Shown here: positions 7,317-14,509 of the stretch, piece by piece
Layout: every line of letters begins with the position of its first letter
Numbering within the stretch: position 1 is the first letter of the stretch
DNA from: an uncultured Chiayiivirga sp.
Lineage (GTDB): Bacteria; Pseudomonadota; Gammaproteobacteria; Xanthomonadales; Xanthomonadaceae
Assembly (NCBI GenBank): GCA_934525595.1
Contig: CAKSZJ010000030.1
Span: forward strand, 1 to 30,602
Reading direction: 5' to 3'
Length of the DNA stretch: 30,602 nt
Program-made: the position numbers and the translations under genes
The notes under the pieces: model-generated
Told to the model about the DNA's origin: nothing
The model's input: only the letters and a program-made list of their open reading frames with translations
Database searches by the model: none

Positions 7317-8572
7317 TGAGCAATATCCTCGTGCGGGCCGCCAACGGGGCCGTCGACTGGTTCAACGAGCGCGCGCCAGGCTTCATGCCGTTCTACCGGA
7401 AGCACATGTCCGAGTATTACGCGCCCAAGAACTTCAACATCTGGTACATCTTCGGCGTTCTGGCCATGGTGGTGCTGGTCAACCAGATCATCACCGGCAT
7501 CTGGCTGACGATGAACTACAAGCCCAGCGCGGCAGAAGCGTTTGCCAGCGTCGAGTACATCATGCGCGACGTGGAGTGGGGCTGGCTGATCCGCTACATG
7601 CACAGCACCGGCGCCTCGATGTTCTTCATCGTCGTCTACCTGCACATGTTCCGCGGGCTGATCTACGGCAGCTACCAGAAGCCCCGCGAACTGGTCTGGG
7701 TGCTTGGCATGTTCATCTTCCTGGCACTGATGGCCGAAGCCTTCTTCGGCTACGTGCTGCCCTGGGGGCAGATGAGCTACTGGGGCGCGCAGGTGATCAT
7801 CAACCTGTTCGGCGCGGTGCCCATCATCGGGCCGGAGCTGACCGAGTGGATCCGCGGCGACTACCTCATTTCCGATGCCACCCTCAACCGTTTCTTCGCG
7901 CTGCACGTGATCGCGCTGCCGCTGGTCATCCTGCTGCTGGTGGCGCTGCACCTGTTCGCGCTGCACGAAGTGGGATCCAACAACCCCGAGGGCGTCGACA
8001 TCAAGAAGGGCCCCAAGGGCAATCGCTGGTCCGAGAAGGCGCCCGCTGACGGCGTGCCGTTCCACCCGTACTACACGGTCAAGGACACCTTCTTCGTCGG
8101 CTTCTTCCTCATCATCTGCGCCTTCATCCTGTTCTTCGAGCCCACCTTGGGCGGCCTGTTCCTGGAGCACGACAACTTCAACGAGGCCAATCCGCTGGTG
8201 ACGCCCGAGCACATCAAGCCGGTGTGGTACTTCACCCCGTTCTACGCGATGCTGCGCGCCATTCCGGACAAGTTCTTCGGCGTGGCGACGATGGGCGGGG
8301 CGGTGATCATCCTGTTCTTCCTGCCGTGGCTGGACCGCAGTCCGGTGCGCTCGATCCGCTACCGCGGCATGCTCACCAAGATCCTGATCGCGATCTTCGT
8401 GGTCTCGTTCGTGGTGCTGGGCTGGCTGGGCATGCAGTCGGGCAGCACGGTGCAGTCGTGGGTGGCGCGCGTGCTGACCTTCTACTACTTCGCCTTCTTC
8501 ATCACCATGCCGATCTGGACGCGCATCGACGCGACCAAGCCGGTTCCGCAGCGGGTGCCCGAGCATGACTAA
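7316..8572 (+). CDS. petB: Ubiquinol-cytochrome c reductase, cytochrome b subunit
   Basis: A 418-residue integral membrane protein with about eight helices, carrying both haems b and the two quinone sites. Haem-ligand histidines appear in HSTGASMFFIVVYLHMFRG and in HVIALPLVILLLVALHLFALH. The Qo-site region is present as TPEHIKPVWYFTPFYAMLR; the motif reads PEHIKPVW, typical of the proteobacterial b subunit. Length and helices match the full-length mitochondrial/proteobacterial type, not the split b6/subunit IV type. The ATG at 7316 overlaps the petA stop by one base, and the 3' end overlaps petC by 8 bases, so the three genes are probably translated as a coupled operon. Confidence 0.97.
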   Translation: MSNILVRAANGAVDWFNERAPGFMPFYRKHMSEYYAPKNFNIWYIFGVLAMVVLVNQIITGIWLTMNYKPSAAEAFASVEYIMRDVEWGWLIRYMHSTGASMFFIVVYLHMFRGLIYGSYQKPRELVWVLGMFIFLALMAEAFFGYVLPWGQMSYWGAQVIINLFGAVPIIGPELTEWIRGDYLISDATLNRFFALHVIALPLVILLLVALHLFALHEVGSNNPEGVDIKKGPKGNRWSEKAPADGVPFHPYYTVKDTFFVGFFLIICAFILFFEPTLGGLFLEHDNFNEANPLVTPEHIKPVWYFTPFYAMLRAIPDKFFGVATMGGAVIILFFLPWLDRSPVRSIRYRGMLTKILIAIFVVSFVVLGWLGMQSGSTVQSWVARVLTFYYFAFFITMPIWTRIDATKPVPQRVPEHD

Positions 8573-9284
8573 GCGACTGATGGCTTTTGTGCTGGCCCTG
8601 GTGCCGGCGTTGGCGCTCGGTGCCTCGGGCGCGGCCCTGGAATCGAGCCAGATCAACGTGAACGACATCGCCTCGATGCAGCGTGGCGCGTCCCTTTACA
8701 TGAACTACTGCTCGGGGTGCCATTCGCTCGGCTTCCAGCGCTATTCGCGCATGGCTGAAGATCTCCGCCTGACCGAGGAACAGGTCACGCAGAACCTGCT
8801 GTTCACCGACGCCAAGTTCGGCGAGCCGATGAAAGCCGCGATGACCGCCGCCGAAGGCGAAAAGTGGTTCGGCAAGGCGCCGCCGGACCTGTCCCTGGTG
8901 GCGCGCAGCAAGCTTGGCGGGCCGGACTGGACCTACACCTTCCTCAAGTCGTTCTACGCCGATCCGTCGCGCCCTTCGGGCTGGAACAACACCGTGCTGG
9001 CCGGCGCGAGCATGCCGCACGTGCTGTGGGAGCTGCAGGGCATCCAGCGCCCGGTGCTCGATGCACAGGGCCACGTCGAGCATCTCGAACTGTCCACGCC
9101 GGGGCGCCAGAGTCCGGCAGAATACGACCAGACGGTGCGCGATCTGGCCAATTTCCTGAATTATGTCGGCGAGCCTTCGGCGGCCAAGCGGCGCTCGATC
9201 GGCGTGGGCGTTCTGGCCTTCCTCGGGCTGTTCACCTTGCTGGCATGGCTGCTGAAGACGGAATACTGGAAGGACGTGCACTGA
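8565..9284 (+). CDS. petC: Ubiquinol-cytochrome c reductase, cytochrome c1
   Basis: A 239-residue protein with a cleavable signal peptide (to about ALALGASG), the haem-c site CSGCH, an axial methionine candidate in AGASMPHVLWELQG, and a C-terminal membrane anchor (FLGLFTLLAWLLK) ending in a short cytoplasmic tail, as expected of cytochrome c1. It takes electrons from the Rieske protein and reduces periplasmic cytochrome c, which could in turn supply the NorC-like cytochrome encoded further right. It overlaps petB by 8 bases. Confidence 0.96.
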   Translation: MTKRLMAFVLALVPALALGASGAALESSQINVNDIASMQRGASLYMNYCSGCHSLGFQRYSRMAEDLRLTEEQVTQNLLFTDAKFGEPMKAAMTAAEGEKWFGKAPPDLSLVARSKLGGPDWTYTFLKSFYADPSRPSGWNNTVLAGASMPHVLWELQGIQRPVLDAQGHVEHLELSTPGRQSPAEYDQTVRDLANFLNYVGEPSAAKRRSIGVGVLAFLGLFTLLAWLLKTEYWKDVH

Positions 9285-9293
9285 GGGGTTTCT

Positions 9294-9319
9294 GCCGCTC
9301 CGCTGCAATGCGGGGCGGC
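9294..9319 (+). terminator. Hairpin between petC and sspA (possible attenuator)
   Basis: GCCGCTCCGC-TGCAAT-GCGGGGCGGC forms a 10-bp stem with one T-G wobble, 10 bases after the petC stop. No T-tract follows, so it would at most lower read-through or stabilise the pet transcript; sspA starts only 31 bases later. Confidence 0.35.
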
Positions 9320-9349
9320 GTTGGCTCATCCTGAACCGGGAGGTAGGCG

Positions 9350-9991
9350 ATGGTGGTAGCGGCAAATCCACGACTGCGAAATGCCCTGACGCTGTTTTCC
9401 GCGCGCGACTGCGTGGTCTGCCACCGGGTGCGCCTGGTGCTTGCGGCCAAGGGCGTTGCCTACGAGATGGTGCCGGTGGATCCCAACCATCCGCCAGAAG
9501 ACCTGATCGACCTCAATCCCTTCCATTCGGTGCCCACCCTGGTCGATCGCGACCTGGTGCTGTACGCCGCGTCGGTCGTTTCCGAATACTTGGACGAGCG
9601 CTATCCGCATCCGCCGCTGATGCCGATCGATCCGCTGTCGCGCGCGCGTCTGCGCCTGGCGATGCTGCGTATCGAGCATGAGTGGGTGCCGCAGATCCAG
9701 GCGATCCAGCACGGCACCAAGGCCCAGGTCGACAGCGGCCGCAAGCGCCTCAAGGAGCTCCTGCTGGCCTCGCTGCCGCTGTTCAAGGCATCGCGCTTCT
9801 TCCTCAATCAGGAAATGAGCCTGGCCGATTGCGCCATGGCGCCGATCATCTGGCGCCTGCCGGCGCTGGGCATCAGCTTGCCCAAGGAAGCGCATTCGAT
9901 CGAGGATTACGGACAGCGCATCTTCCGCAGCCCCGGGTTTGCCCGCAGTCTTACGCCAGAAGAGCGCCTGCTTGCCGAGCTTCCAGCGTGA
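9350..9991 (+). CDS. sspA: Stringent starvation protein A (glutathione-S-transferase fold)
   Basis: A 213-residue GST-like protein. The N-terminal thioredoxin-fold domain has FSARDCVVCHRVRLVLAAKG and NPFHSVPTLVDRDLVLYAAS (the cis-Pro VPTL and the Y/S-rich site), followed by an all-helical C-terminal domain with MSLADCAMAPIIWRL. Known role: SspA binds RNA polymerase holoenzyme and alters transcription during starvation; it lacks normal GST activity. GGGAGG lies just before the ATG. It follows petC and overlaps the GTG start of sspB, the gene order seen in many beta- and gammaproteobacteria. Confidence 0.94.
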   Translation: MVVAANPRLRNALTLFSARDCVVCHRVRLVLAAKGVAYEMVPVDPNHPPEDLIDLNPFHSVPTLVDRDLVLYAASVVSEYLDERYPHPPLMPIDPLSRARLRLAMLRIEHEWVPQIQAIQHGTKAQVDSGRKRLKELLLASLPLFKASRFFLNQEMSLADCAMAPIIWRLPALGISLPKEAHSIEDYGQRIFRSPGFARSLTPEERLLAELPA

Positions 9992-10431
9992 CCGATGCTG
10001 CAGCTCCGGTGCCGATGACTTCCAATCGCCCCTACCTGATCCGGGCGATGTACGAGTGGATCGGCGACAACGGTATGACGCCGTATCTTCTGGTGGACGC
10101 CGCCGTGCCGGGCGTGCGCGTGCCGCCCGGTGTGGTGCGCGATGGCAAGGTCGTCCTGAACGTGGCGGCGCGCGCTGTCACACAGCTTGATCTGGGCAAC
10201 CAGTCGATCCAGTTTCTTGCGCGCTTCGGCGGCGTCAGCCAGAGCGTCGAGGTTCCGGTGGGCGCGGTGCAGGCGATCTACGCGCAGGAGACCGGTCAGG
10301 GAATGATGATGGCGCCCGAACCGCAGGACGATGCGCAGGCGGCTTCCGATCCCGCTGCGGCTGGTGATTCCGTGCCGCCTTCCGAACCGACGCCGCCCCG
10401 GCGCGGGTCGCATCTGCGCGTGATCAAATAG
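9988..10431 (+). CDS. sspB: ClpXP protease specificity-enhancing factor SspB
   Basis: A 147-residue adaptor. The folded N-terminal domain begins NRPYLIRAMYEWIGDNGMTP and includes LARFGGVSQSVEVPVGAVQAIYA. A Pro/Ala/acidic flexible linker follows, ending in HLRVIK, which matches the ClpX-binding tail (LRVVK-like) at the C-terminus. Known role: tethers ssrA-tagged proteins and cleaved RseA to ClpXP. The GTG at 9988 overlaps the sspA stop (GTGA); a second possible start is the ATG at 10015, which leaves the folded domain intact. The DegS-like protease in this window could act upstream of SspB in the same RseA degradation route; this is inference. Confidence 0.93.
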   Translation: MTDAAAPVPMTSNRPYLIRAMYEWIGDNGMTPYLLVDAAVPGVRVPPGVVRDGKVVLNVAARAVTQLDLGNQSIQFLARFGGVSQSVEVPVGAVQAIYAQETGQGMMMAPEPQDDAQAASDPAAAGDSVPPSEPTPPRRGSHLRVIK

Positions 10432-10438
10432 CCAAGAC

Positions 10439-10582
10439 CTTCGTCGGGGGCGTAGCCCCGACCTACGAGGGGTGCGGCAGAGCTAGCTTCGTCAGGGGCG
10501 TAGCCCCGACCTACGAGGGTGTGTGGCAGAGCCCGCTTCGTTGGGGGGGCGTAGCTCCGACCTGCGAGGGGGTGTAGTGGCG
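10439..10582. repeat. Three 48-bp tandem palindromic repeats
   Basis: Units begin at 10439, 10487 and 10535, each starting CTTCGT and holding a GC hairpin around GGGGCGTAGCCCC followed by GACCTACGAGGG; the first has a perfect GTCGGGG/CCCCGAC stem. The third has diverged (GTAGCTCC, CCTGCGAGG). They lie between the converging sspB and DUF3301-like genes, so they may also end transcription from both sides. I associate this REP-like palindrome with Xanthomonadales genomes, from memory. Confidence 0.85.
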
Positions 10583-10610
10583 TGCGTCTGCCTGCCGCTG
10601 CGGTGCAAGG

Positions 10611-11012
10611 TCAGGCGTCGCCGTTCGTTTCCTTGTTGCCGCCAAGCCGAAGGCTGGCCTGCCAGCCGGAGCCCGCATGGGCTTCGGGCGCGGGTATCGG
10701 CTCGGGCTGCGGCTGCGGGGGCATGCGGAGCCACTGAAGCTCGGTGCCGAGCAGCTCGAGGTAGCCGCGCTGGCGGTCGTGTCCGCTGGCAGAGAACTCG
10801 AATCGGTAGCGGCGCAGCGGCCGGATCCATCCGTCGGGCGCGCGCTTGAGGCCCAAACGTTCCAACACCACGGTGTGGTCGAGCCACTGGACGCCCCCCT
10901 CGCTGCAGGCGCGCCGGCCGTAGTGTGCAGCTACTTCGGCGGCGCCACGCGCACTGATCCACGCCAGGGCGACGGCACCGAAAACGGCGAGGGCAATGAT
11001 GGCCGAGAGCAT
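10611..11012 (-). CDS. DUF3301-like small membrane protein
   Basis: A 133-residue protein: an N-terminal membrane helix (MLSAIIALAVFGAVALAWIS), then a soluble domain with AHYGRRACSEGGVQWLDHTVVLERL and PLRRYRFEFSASGHDRQRGYLEL, which matches my memory of DUF3301 proteins of gammaproteobacteria. The C-terminal ~35 residues are a low-complexity Pro/Gln/Gly tail. The frame is open much further upstream, but those codons look non-coding; the ATG at 11012 puts the helix at the N-terminus as in the family, although no clear ribosome site precedes it. Function unknown. It is divergent from the nor operon. Confidence 0.75.
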   Translation of the reverse strand: MLSAIIALAVFGAVALAWISARGAAEVAAHYGRRACSEGGVQWLDHTVVLERLGLKRAPDGWIRPLRRYRFEFSASGHDRQRGYLELLGTELQWLRMPPQPQPEPIPAPEAHAGSGWQASLRLGGNKETNGDA

Positions 11013-11180
11013 GGGGAGCGCCGTAGGAAGAGTGATGTCGAGAATGGTGGCGGACGGGGGCGGATGCAAGGATGCGGCGCGCCGCGCGACCGTCTCGGCT
11101 TCGTTTGCCTGCTGCACGGCGGCGGCGGGTCCTTCGCCGTATGCGGACATGCCCGCACGTTCGATGCGTACCGGAGGGGC

Positions 11181-11194
11181 TTGACCTAAGTCAA
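11181..11194 (+). promoter_or_regulatory. FNR/Dnr-type operator of the norC-norB operon
   Basis: TTGAC-CTAA-GTCAA is a 14-bp palindrome matching the CRP/FNR-family (Anr/Dnr) half-sites. A TAGAGT hexamer at 11218-11223 places its centre near -41.5 of a start around 11229, the usual position for class II activation. The site is in the 290-base gap before the 90-aa membrane protein; I see no other clear element there. The same half-sites recur before norZ. Confidence 0.75.
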
Positions 11195-11302
11195 TGCTGC
11201 GCCGCCGGGCGCGAGCGTAGAGTCGTTGCGTGTCATGCGGGCCGTGGTGCGTCAGGGGACAGGCGGGCATCGCGGCGTCACTTTCCTGCGGGGGAAAACA
11301 CA

Positions 11303-11575
11303 ATGCAGCGATTCTTCGATCTGGCGATTTCGGTGCTGGGCACCGTGGCGGCGATCCTGCTGTCATGGCCGTACTGGCGTGATTACGAGTACTGGGCCTC
11401 ATCCCGGAGCGCATGGCTGATCTACTTCGTCGGGGGCTTCCTGCTTTCGGTGTACGTGTTCTACGCGTTCATCGGCAGCACGAGGATCCTGTTCGGCCAC
11501 GCCGCCGACGAGGCGCGCCAGGCCAGGCAGGCCGAGGGCGAGTGCTGCAGGAAGGCGGAAGGAGACAGGCCATGA
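11303..11575 (+). CDS. Small two-helix membrane protein of the nor operon, unknown
   Basis: A 90-residue protein with two predicted membrane helices (residues ~5-22 and ~37-60) and a charged, Ala-rich C-terminal tail containing a Cys pair (GECCRK). The start ATG follows GGGGAA. Its stop overlaps the ATG of the NorC-like gene (ATGA), so it is very probably co-translated with the NO reductase and controlled by the FNR/Dnr box upstream. I do not recognise the family. It may be an accessory or assembly subunit; its small size argues against a catalytic role. Confidence 0.75.
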   Translation: MQRFFDLAISVLGTVAAILLSWPYWRDYEYWASSRSAWLIYFVGGFLLSVYVFYAFIGSTRILFGHAADEARQARQAEGECCRKAEGDRP

Positions 11576-12543
11576 CCTGCACCTCGGGTGATCGCAGCTG
11601 CGAAACCCCGCGGCGGCGCGGGGCACTGATCGTTCTCGCGCTGATGGCAGCGATCTTTTTCTTCCTGTCGTGGGCCTCTTTCGTCGACGAGCGCGGTCAG
11701 GTCGTGCCTGACGACTTCAGTTACAAGGGCTTCTCGGCCGATGAAGGCAAGCGCGTGTTCCAGGCCTACAACTGCATGGGCTGCCACACCATCGTGGGCA
11801 ACGGCGCCTATTTCGGGCCGGACCTGACCAACATCTACCAGAACACCGGGCCCGCCTGGCTCGAAGCCTTCATTCCCTCGGCGGGCAGCTGGCCCACGGG
11901 GGGCGCGGTGCGCACGCATCTCATTACCCAGGAGCAGCAGCTGGCGGCCGAAGCGGCGACGCTGGAGGACTATCTGGGCAAGTATCCGGGCGCTGCGGAG
12001 CGCGTCGAGCGGCGCGGCGGTGCTCCGTCGCACATGCCCAATCTGCCGTTCCGCGAAGGCGAAGTCGCCAAGCTCATCGCGTTCTTCATGTACACCTCGG
12101 CCATGAACACCGAAGGCTGGCCGCCCAAGGTCGTTGCCGGCAGCCTGGAGCGGCGCCTGCGGCTCATCAAGCCCGCATCCGCGGCGCCGGCAGCATCCGG
12201 TGCGGCGGCCGCGCCGGCTACGCCGTCGGCGGTCGATCCGGCACGGGAGGGCGCGGCGCTGGTGTCCAGCTATGGATGCACGGCCTGCCATGCGGCCGAT
12301 CAGACGCGCATGATCGGTCCGGGCTGGGGCGGGCTGTACAACAGCCAGGTGATGCTGGCCGATGGCACGACCGTGGCCGCGGATCAGGCTTATCTCGCCG
12401 AGTCGATCCGCCAGCCTGACAGCCACGTCGCCGAGGGGTATCCCGCCGGAGTGATGCCGTCTTACGCCAGCATCCTGAGCGATGCCGAAGTCGATGCGAT
12501 GGTGGCCTACCTCGTGTCGCTCAACACCGGGGAGAAACACTGA
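11572..12543 (+). CDS. norC: NorC-like cytochrome c with a fused second haem-c domain
   Basis: A 323-residue membrane-anchored dihaem cytochrome. The N-terminal helix (about 17-37) anchors it. The first domain matches NorC: CMGCH at 68-72 with GNGAYFGPDLTNIY, a methionine candidate at SHMPNL (Met155), and TSAMNTEGWPPKV. After an Ala/Pro linker (about 200-222) a second class-I cytochrome c domain follows, with CTACH at 236-240 and AGVMPSY (Met295), resembling the domain fused to some cytochrome oxidase subunit II proteins. Ordinary NorC has about 150 residues and one haem. Role: passes electrons from a donor such as cytochrome c to NorB. The ATG follows GGAGA, and both ends overlap neighbours (ATGA and TGATG). 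Symbol by homology of the first domain only. Confidence 0.85.
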   Translation: MTCTSGDRSCETPRRRGALIVLALMAAIFFFLSWASFVDERGQVVPDDFSYKGFSADEGKRVFQAYNCMGCHTIVGNGAYFGPDLTNIYQNTGPAWLEAFIPSAGSWPTGGAVRTHLITQEQQLAAEAATLEDYLGKYPGAAERVERRGGAPSHMPNLPFREGEVAKLIAFFMYTSAMNTEGWPPKVVAGSLERRLRLIKPASAAPAASGAAAAPATPSAVDPAREGAALVSSYGCTACHAADQTRMIGPGWGGLYNSQVMLADGTTVAADQAYLAESIRQPDSHVAEGYPAGVMPSYASILSDAEVDAMVAYLVSLNTGEKH

Positions 12544-14240
12544 TGCGCATCACTTATGAAACCCAGAAGCTGAGCCTGCGCTTCTTCATGCTGATGCTCG
12601 TGCTGTTCGGGGTCCAGGCCCTATATGGAATGGTCCTGGCGGCCCAGCAGGCCGATCCATCCCTGCTCGCGGGCGTCGTCAACTTCAACGTGGCGCGCGC
12701 CAGCCACCTCAACCTTGCGGTGCTGTGGATCGTCTGCGGATTCGTCGGATCGGCGCTTTTCGTCACGCCGCTGCTGGCCAGGCGCGATGTCGTGGCGCCA
12801 TGGCTCGTGCATCTGCTCTTCTACGCGGTCATCGCCATCTGCATCTGGAACCTGTGCACCCAGTTTCTCGCGCAGACCGGCGTGGCCGGCTGGGCAGGCG
12901 GGCAGCCGTGGCTGCAGAACGGCCTGGAGTACATCGAGATGGGCCGCGTCGCCGCGCTCGGCGTTCTGGTCGGCTTCCTGATCCTGGCGTTCGTGGTGCT
13001 CAGGACGTTCCCGCCGATGCGCCAGTGGAACGAGATCCACTGGGGCCTGGGCATCGGCGTCTCGATGCTGGTGGTGGTGTGGCTGTTCGGCATGTTCTAC
13101 GTGCCGCGCATCGACGTGCAGGAGTATTTCCGCTGGTACGTGGTCCACTACTGGGTGGAAGGCGTGTGGGAAGTGATCCACATCACCCTGGTGGGGGCCT
13201 TTCTGGTGCTGATGTTCAAGGCCAACGTGCGCTCGATCGGTTTTGCGGTGTTCTGGGGCGTCTCCTTCGTGTGGCTGTCGGGCCTGATCGGCAACGCGCA
13301 CCATTACTTCTGGATCGGCACGCCGGAGTTCTGGCAGTTCTGGGGATCGTTGTTCAGCGCGCTTGAGCCACTGCCGCTGATCTTCTGCTTCTGGCACATC
13401 TACCTGGACTCGCACGCCAACGATCGTCCGCTGGTCAACGCCCCGGCCTTCTACTTTCTGCTCGGCTCGGCCACGCTGGAGCTGGTGGGCGCGGGCATCC
13501 TCGGCTTCGTGATGACCTTCGCCCTGACCAACGTCTGGTCGCACGGCACCTGGGTCACCGCCGGTCACGGCCACCTGGCGCTGTTCGGCACCTTCGGCAT
13601 GCTGGGCATCGGATCGGCCTACTGGGCGATTCCGGCGGTGCGCAAGTTCGCCCACTTCGACCAGAAGCTGGGCAAGCTGGGTTTCTGGCTGCTGTTCGTC
13701 GGCATCCTGGGCGTCGCGCTGAGCTTCGCCTGGGGCGGCACCATCCAGATCTACGTTTACCGCATCCTCGGTCTCGACTGGTTCGGCGGCGACGTGTTCC
13801 CGGCAATGAACATCTACAAGGTGCTGTTGCCGACCTTCGGATTCCTGTTCATGGTCGGCGCGCTGGTGGTGATCTATGACCTGATCACGCTGGGGCGGCG
13901 TGCTGGCGACGAGAACTTCACCGCGGCCGACGTCGTGGCGGAACCGGCGGCACCGGCGACCGGCTGGAGCCGTCCGCTGACCGGCTTCGAGGCCGGCATC
14001 TGGCTGCTCTTCATGTGGATATTCGGCATGCTGGTCACCTTCGGCCTGCTGAGCTTCAACCTGGACCGGGTGCGTATCGATGGTGATCCCACGTTGCCCT
14101 ATCTGCTCTCGGGCGTGGGCAACCTGGGCCTGCTGCTGGTGACGTTCGGCTTCGTCTGGCGCTTCACGGCCTCCTTGACCTCGCGCATCCTCAGGGCGCA
14201 TTCGCACCCGCTGCCGGAACCCGACCTCTCGGCCACCTGA
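12543..14240 (+). CDS. norB: Nitric oxide reductase large subunit (cNOR type, extended C-terminus)
   Basis: A 565-residue haem-copper-family protein with about 14 helices. NOR signatures: His55 in ARASHLNLAVLW, the FeB site His202/Glu206/Glu210 in HYWVEGVWE, His253-His254 in GNAHHYFWIG, Glu275 in FSALEPLP, and His342/His344 in TAGHGHLALFG. Glutamates at 206 and 210 and the lack of a Tyr crosslink motif in helix VI distinguish it from oxygen-reducing oxidases. Reaction: two NO to N2O in the inner membrane. It is about 100 residues longer than classical NorB (about 466), with two further helices at ~482-505 and ~520-545. It overlaps the NorC-like gene by TGATG and is followed by a strong terminator. 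One of the newer cNOR-like NOR subclasses is possible. Confidence 0.9.
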   Translation: MRITYETQKLSLRFFMLMLVLFGVQALYGMVLAAQQADPSLLAGVVNFNVARASHLNLAVLWIVCGFVGSALFVTPLLARRDVVAPWLVHLLFYAVIAICIWNLCTQFLAQTGVAGWAGGQPWLQNGLEYIEMGRVAALGVLVGFLILAFVVLRTFPPMRQWNEIHWGLGIGVSMLVVVWLFGMFYVPRIDVQEYFRWYVVHYWVEGVWEVIHITLVGAFLVLMFKANVRSIGFAVFWGVSFVWLSGLIGNAHHYFWIGTPEFWQFWGSLFSALEPLPLIFCFWHIYLDSHANDRPLVNAPAFYFLLGSATLELVGAGILGFVMTFALTNVWSHGTWVTAGHGHLALFGTFGMLGIGSAYWAIPAVRKFAHFDQKLGKLGFWLLFVGILGVALSFAWGGTIQIYVYRILGLDWFGGDVFPAMNIYKVLLPTFGFLFMVGALVVIYDLITLGRRAGDENFTAADVVAEPAAPATGWSRPLTGFEAGIWLLFMWIFGMLVTFGLLSFNLDRVRIDGDPTLPYLLSGVGNLGLLLVTFGFVWRFTASLTSRILRAHSHPLPEPDLSAT

Positions 14241-14290
14241 GCCCGCGGTATTTGCCGTCCGGCCGCTTGCAGCGTGTCGGACTGCGGCCA

Positions 14291-14326
14291 GGGCCGCGCC
14301 TCGAAAGGGGCGCGGCCCTTTCTTTT
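14291..14326 (+). terminator. Rho-independent terminator after norB
   Basis: GGGCCGCGCC (14291-14300), an 8-base loop and GGCGCGGCCC (14309-14318) form a perfect 10-bp GC stem followed by TTTCTTTT. It separates the norC-norB operon from norZ. Confidence 0.9.
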
Positions 14327-14414
14327 CCGCCGTGTCTCCCGGCCGCGAAGATCGGTGTAATATCGCTAGAGCCTGTATCCAGACTGAACAGGCGAGTTGC
14401 GCATTCGGCCCGAG

Positions 14415-14428
14415 TTGACCGTTGTCAA
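14415..14428 (+). promoter_or_regulatory. FNR/Dnr-type operator of norZ
   Basis: TTGAC-CGTT-GTCAA has the same half-sites as the operator at 11181. A CATACT hexamer at 14450-14455 would be the -10 element, putting the site near -41.5 and leaving a leader of about 48 bases before the GTG start. It suggests joint induction of both NO reductases by low oxygen or NO. Confidence 0.75.
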
Positions 14429-14509
14429 CGCCTTATTTTCAAAGCCGGACATACTCCCGCGCATGCGATTCAACAACCGATTTTTGAAGTGTTCCGAGGA
14501 GGTGTTGAG

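Noticed and set aside
10439..10582. CRISPR-like array
   Set aside because: Units are contiguous 48-bp repeats without variable spacers, and no cas genes are present.
14252..14509. 86-codon upstream extension of norZ
   Set aside because: Crosses the norB terminator and the FNR/Dnr box; the GTG at 14510 has a strong ribosome site and begins the membrane helix.
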